From Oscillospiraceae bacterium (lineage in GTDB: Bacteria; Bacillota; Clostridia; Oscillospirales; Oscillospiraceae), in NCBI GenBank assembly GCA_017501805.1, contig JAFVWG010000160.1, forward strand, positions 1 through 7,506: a stretch of DNA of 7,506 nucleotides, written 5' to 3'. Below the pieces are notes generated by a model. It was not told the origin of the DNA. It did not search any database and saw nothing but the letters and a program-made list of their open reading frames with translations. This document shows, piece after piece, positions 4,925 through 7,506 of the stretch. The position numbers and the translations under genes are program-made. Position 1 is the first letter of the stretch. Every line of letters begins with the position of its first letter.

Positions 4925-6046
4925 TCAGAAATAAAATGCCGGGGAAAAAACTTCCCATAAAATACCTTGCAGCGCCACAACGGCGATCGCTCCGATCGCG
5001 CCCAGACGGGCGGCGGCGGGATGTCCGCGTTCGAGCAGTCTTCCTGTGAGATACGCGCAGACGAGCGCGGCGGACGCGGACGGGAATACGTTCGGGATCA
5101 GGGCGTACTGCAGCGCGATCGGCAGCGCCCACAGGAGCAGAAACAGCGCATCGCCCGTTCGGCGGCTGCGGAAAAGCGTGACGAGGGGGACAAGCCCACT
5201 CAGCAGCAGTACGGCAGGCAGCCGCGCACCGATCTCTGCGGTGCAAAGCGCAGCGTACAGGAGCTTCCATCTTGCGATCAGCGCCGCTCCCACGCCGGGA
5301 AGGAACTTTGCGGAGAAGGGGGAGACCTTTCCGTGCAGAGCCGCTCCCGCAAGGAAGCCCACAGCTGCAAGCACACATGCCGCCGCGAACAGCAGCAGCG
5401 CGTACCATCCGCCGAACACTTCGTTTCGGACGCGATAGCACAGCACGACCGCAAGCGTGATCAGAAAAGCGAGCGTCACGGCGCAGAGATAGAAGGAGAA
5501 CGCGGCAGCGCCGGAAAGCAGCGCGCCCGCAAGCAGCAGCGCCCAATTCGCAAAGCCGCGGCGGGGATATCCCGCCCAGAGCCACAGGCACAGAAGTCCG
5601 CACAGCAGCAGGCAGGAGAACAGCGCATCCGTCGGCCGCACGGCAAACAGCACCGCGCCCGCAAGCGCCGCAAACACACTCCCGGTCAGCGCCTTGCCGA
5701 GCAGATACGCCGCGGCTGCGGCGATCGCGGCGCAGAGCATCTCTGCGCTGAGATACAGCATCGGTCCGCCGCACTTGAAGCGCAGCAGCAGGCCGAGAGA
5801 GCCGTCGTACGCCGACCCGGCGCTCAGCAGAAGCGAGACCACGACGGAAAGGAAGGCAAGCCCCCACGCCCACAGGGCGTCTTTGCAGCAAAGCTCTTTT
5901 CCGCAGGAATCGAGCGTAAAGCAGGGACGCTCGTAGCGATCGATCCATTCCAGCGTTCCCGCTTTGGGTCGCTCCGCCTGTCCCAGGACGATATAGTACC
6001 AGACGAGCAGAATGAGTCCCGTCGCCATCAGTCCGAGGTATACCAT
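4925..6046 (-). CDS. Polytopic membrane protein of unknown function, possible GT-C fold
   Basis: This 373-residue protein is very rich in Leu and Ala, with roughly nine or ten hydrophobic segments, so it is an integral membrane protein. The first segment is at about residues 3-22. The following polar loop (23-56) carries several acidic residues and a cysteine group (C42, C48, C53, C54), and hydrophobic segments then run to the end. The run YDGSLGLLLRFKCGGPMLYL, then GKALTG and later AVRPTDALF, resembles the spacing in GT-C membrane glycosyltransferases (PMT/ArnT-like: LG.LL..., G..LTG, RP.), but I could not place it in a family. The start is ATG 6046 because GGAAGG lies 8 nt before it; the GTG at 6055 is too close to the same site. 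It is the first gene of a two-gene unit with rpiB and has its own promoter. Its stop is 16 nt before the rpiB start. A sugar-handling membrane role fits the rpiB partner but is inference. Confidence 0.75.
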   Translation of the reverse strand: MVYLGLMATGLILLVWYYIVLGQAERPKAGTLEWIDRYERPCFTLDSCGKELCCKDALWAWGLAFLSVVVSLLLSAGSAYDGSLGLLLRFKCGGPMLYLSAEMLCAAIAAAAAYLLGKALTGSVFAALAGAVLFAVRPTDALFSCLLLCGLLCLWLWAGYPRRGFANWALLLAGALLSGAAAFSFYLCAVTLAFLITLAVVLCYRVRNEVFGGWYALLLFAAACVLAAVGFLAGAALHGKVSPFSAKFLPGVGAALIARWKLLYAALCTAEIGARLPAVLLLSGLVPLVTLFRSRRTGDALFLLLWALPIALQYALIPNVFPSASAALVCAYLTGRLLERGHPAAARLGAIGAIAVVALQGILWEVFSPAFYF

Positions 6047-6077
6047 CCGATGCACCTTCCTTTCTCTCTACTTCCGA

Positions 6078-6106
6078 AGTATAGCAAACAGCCGCGAGAA
6101 AAGCAA
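6078..6106 (-). promoter_or_regulatory. Extended -10 promoter of membrane protein-rpiB operon
   Basis: On the minus strand TTGCTT (6101-6106) is followed after exactly 17 nt by TATACT (6078-6083), with TGC directly before the -10 as in extended -10 promoters. The -35 overlaps the T-rich tail of the preceding gene's terminator, giving a very compact junction. Transcription would start near 6071, about 25 nt before the start codon. Confidence 0.7.
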
Positions 6107-6133
6107 CAGCGGCGCGTGCTTTGCACGCGCCGC
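6100..6133 (-). terminator. Terminator of the P-loop protein gene
   Basis: A perfect 11-bp GC-rich stem (6109-6119 with 6123-6133, TTT loop) is followed on the minus strand by TGTTGCTTTT. It begins 13 nt after the stop codon at 6147. The T-tract is interrupted but the stem is very strong, and the next gene has its own promoter right after it. Confidence 0.75.
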
Positions 6134-6146
6134 CGGATCGTCGTTC

Positions 6147-6557
6147 TCAGAGATATTTCTTGATGCCCTCGGGGGCGGTCGCCGGATCCTGCGAGATGGA
6201 GATGACGAATTCCATATTGTTCTGCTTGCCGAATTCGTCGCACCAGGCAAGGAACTCCGCAGTCTTCTCATCGGACGGCTCGGCAATGATCTTGTAGAAG
6301 CTGTCAATAAAGATCTTCGTGATGTCGAAGTTGCCGGCGTGCAGTCCGCAGATAAAGCCCTTCAGGAACGTATATCCGTAAAGCTGATACTCGCCCGCGT
6401 CGATCAGGCGGCAGCGATAGCTGACGTCGTAGCGCAGGGCGCTGCCCTTTTCGATGCAGACAACGCTGCCGCTGTCGGACACGACGGCCTCGTTGATGCT
6501 CTGGATCAGCTGCTTGGTCTTACCGGAGCCTTTCAGGCCCATAATAACTTTCACCAT
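6147..6557 (-). CDS. Small P-loop NTPase-like protein of unknown function
   Basis: This 136-residue cytoplasmic protein has a clear Walker A motif at the N-terminus, GLKGSGKT (residues 7-14), directly after the first beta strand (VKVIM). A hydrophobic strand ending in Asp, KIFIDS (81-86, D85), fits a Walker B motif. The rest alternates strands and helices as expected of a minimal P-loop domain, and it ends EGIKKYL. Similar short proteins are common in Clostridia and are usually annotated only as ATP-binding proteins, sometimes as PilT-like. That recollection is from memory, and no pilus genes are nearby. A perfect TAAGGAGG site (6566-6573) is 8 nt before ATG 6557. It forms a single-gene unit with its own promoter and terminator. 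No transmembrane segment or extra domain is visible, so its substrate or partner cannot be told from the sequence. Confidence 0.85.
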   Translation of the reverse strand: MVKVIMGLKGSGKTKQLIQSINEAVVSDSGSVVCIEKGSALRYDVSYRCRLIDAGEYQLYGYTFLKGFICGLHAGNFDITKIFIDSFYKIIAEPSDEKTAEFLAWCDEFGKQNNMEFVISISQDPATAPEGIKKYL

Positions 6558-6596
6558 AAGAATTTCCTCCTTAGCAAAGTGCTGTCTTCCGCTTCT

Positions 6597-6625
6597 ATCT
6601 TATCAGCTTTTGGAAAAGATTTCAA
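6597..6625 (-). promoter_or_regulatory. Sigma-A promoter of the P-loop protein gene
   Basis: On the minus strand TTGAAA (6620-6625, 5 of 6 to consensus) is followed after 17 nt by TAAGAT (6597-6602, 4 of 6). The -35 overlaps the stop codon of the upstream isomerase-like gene. It predicts a leader of about 32 nt. No terminator separates the two genes, so read-through from upstream may add to expression. Confidence 0.75.
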
Positions 6626-7506
6626 CCGCCAAATGGTTTTTCCAGCAGGCGCCACCCCTCCGGGTGCAGAATGGGCGAAAGCCCAAGCGACTGCGCGGTC
6701 AGCGCGGAGGTAAATTCCGCAAAGTACAGCAGCTCTCCGATCTTGTCGTCCGTCATCGGCTCAAGACATTCGACCGTCACAAAGGGAACGTCGTTTTCCG
6801 TCAGCGCGTCCTGCACCGCGTCGAGCATCCCGTCGCCCAGCGTGCCGAAGTCCGTCCCGGTCAGATCCTTGAGTCCGTCCTCGTTTTTCCACATTGCTTC
6901 CACACTTGCCCTGCGGCGTTCCGGCGGCAGACGCAATATCGTGGCGTAGTGCGCGTCCGCGCTGTCGAGCAGCAGATCGCCGACGGCGGCGAGATCTGCG
7001 GGGAGCCGCAGGCTTGCGGTGCGCAGTCCCTTGCCGTCCCGACTCCAGCAGGTGGCAGTCCGCGCCCACCAGGCTCCCAGCTCCGCCGAAGCGGGGGAGG
7101 GGACGCACAGGAACTGATCCCGGACGCCCTTTTCCGTGAGCGCCATCGCCGCCGCGGCGCAGAGCCAGGCGGGATTGTCCAGATTTCGCGCATCGCAGAA
7201 CTGCAGGCAGTCCGCCGCACCGCCGAAGAGCAGTTCGGCATTCATCCCCGCTGCCGCCATCAAGGTAAGACCTGCGGGGCTGAGCGCGCTGCGCACACCA
7301 GCGGGATCGGACGGATGCCCCAAAAGGTGAAACTGCTCGGACTGCGCAAGCTTTCTCAGAGCATTCTGCTCTTCGGGCGCGAAGGCGAACACACGGTCGC
7401 CGAGCTGATCGCCGTAGCGGCTCTCCAGAATGCGGTACAGCGCGCGCAGGATCGTAAGCATCGGCAGCTCGTTTCCCGTCGTGCCGCAGACGAGCACGGA
7501 AAAATC
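6622..7506 (-). CDS. Divergent glucose-6-phosphate isomerase-like protein, C-terminal part
   Basis: The frame is open to the window edge, so only the last 294 residues are visible; the true start lies outside (the GTG at 7497 is internal). Phosphoglucose isomerase landmarks appear in order. The fragment opens DFSVLVCGTTGNEL, matching the sugar-phosphate loop (normally ...SKSGTT.E). SALSPAGL (73-80) matches the SVLS.VGL segment. DFGTLGDGMLDAV through IGELLYFAEFTSAL to LGLSP (about 219-277) matches the family C-terminal helices that normally lead into NPFDQPGVE..K. The active-site residues do not match by eye: the Arg of GGR.S is replaced (AGVRS), the catalytic Glu before S.GK is Trp154 (CWSRDGK), the His of DLHS.GQ is Ala173 (DLAAVGD), and the C-terminal Lys after GVE is missing (PILHPEGWRLLEK). 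The family assignment is likely. Catalytic competence is doubtful, so a regulatory, sugar-binding or diverged-substrate role should be considered. The protein ends about 15 residues past the LGLSP segment, shorter than typical bacterial enzymes. Confidence 0.75.
   Translation of the reverse strand, partial: DFSVLVCGTTGNELPMLTILRALYRILESRYGDQLGDRVFAFAPEEQNALRKLAQSEQFHLLGHPSDPAGVRSALSPAGLTLMAAAGMNAELLFGGAADCLQFCDARNLDNPAWLCAAAAMALTEKGVRDQFLCVPSPASAELGAWWARTATCWSRDGKGLRTASLRLPADLAAVGDLLLDSADAHYATILRLPPERRRASVEAMWKNEDGLKDLTGTDFGTLGDGMLDAVQDALTENDVPFVTVECLEPMTDDKIGELLYFAEFTSALTAQSLGLSPILHPEGWRLLEKPFGG

Noticed and set aside
4911..5948. 345-residue minus-strand frame overlapping the membrane protein
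   Set aside because: This is an alternate frame, Arg- and Cys-rich with no family features; the other frame has clear membrane segments, a ribosome binding site and a tight junction to rpiB.
4967..6163. 398-residue plus-strand frame opposite the membrane protein
   Set aside because: The composition is dominated by Gln, Arg and Glu, the usual mirror image of a Leu/Ala-rich membrane protein, and it has no ribosome binding site.

Overview
The window most likely comes from the chromosome of a GC-rich, anaerobic, probably spore-forming Clostridia member, in the Oscillospiraceae/Ruminococcaceae sense. The reasons are strong AGGAGG-type ribosome binding sites before nearly every gene, a four-gene sodium-pumping decarboxylase operon with a free-standing biotin carrier, a small glycine/cysteine-rich single-span protein of the kind made in sporulating Firmicutes, and Clostridia-type housekeeping genes. 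The species assignment is inference. GC-rich third codon positions create many long antisense ORFs, and none of those looks real.

Layout. Positions 1-499 hold no convincing gene. This stretch carries a diverged 50-bp direct repeat (32-81 and 341-390), a long inverted repeat (254-298) and two short palindromes (404-425, 457-475). Positions 500-3912, all on the minus strand, form one operon read right to left: carboxyltransferase alpha subunit (2512-3912), small membrane gamma-type subunit (2167-2496), biotin carrier (1787-2170) and the multispan sodium-translocating beta subunit (551-1774), closed by a strong terminator at 500-528. A promoter-like sequence at 4083-4111 gives the operon a leader of roughly 165 nt that includes a stable hairpin. 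Together the four subunits would decarboxylate a carboxy-acid, most likely oxaloacetate, through carboxybiotin and use the energy to export Na+.

Positions 3913-4470. Divergent from the operon is a 44-residue plus-strand gene (4268-4402) for a single-span Cys/Gly-rich peptide. It has a sigma-K-like promoter sitting inside a 10-bp inverted repeat. A perfect 14-bp hairpin (4416-4447) lies between it and the convergent rpiB and can serve both.

Positions 4471-7506, all minus strand. An unrecognised polytopic membrane protein (4925-6046) is followed after 16 nt by rpiB (ribose-5-phosphate isomerase B), with its own extended -10 promoter (6078-6106). Upstream of that is a monocistronic P-loop ATPase-like protein (6147-6557) with its own promoter and terminator. 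At the right edge is the C-terminal 294 residues of a divergent glucose-6-phosphate isomerase-like protein. It keeps the fold landmarks but appears to have lost the catalytic Glu, His, Lys and Arg positions.

The decarboxylase operon is well understood. The parts most worth a second look are the degenerate phosphoglucose isomerase homologue, the tiny cysteine-rich gene with its promoter architecture, and the unknown membrane protein paired with rpiB.
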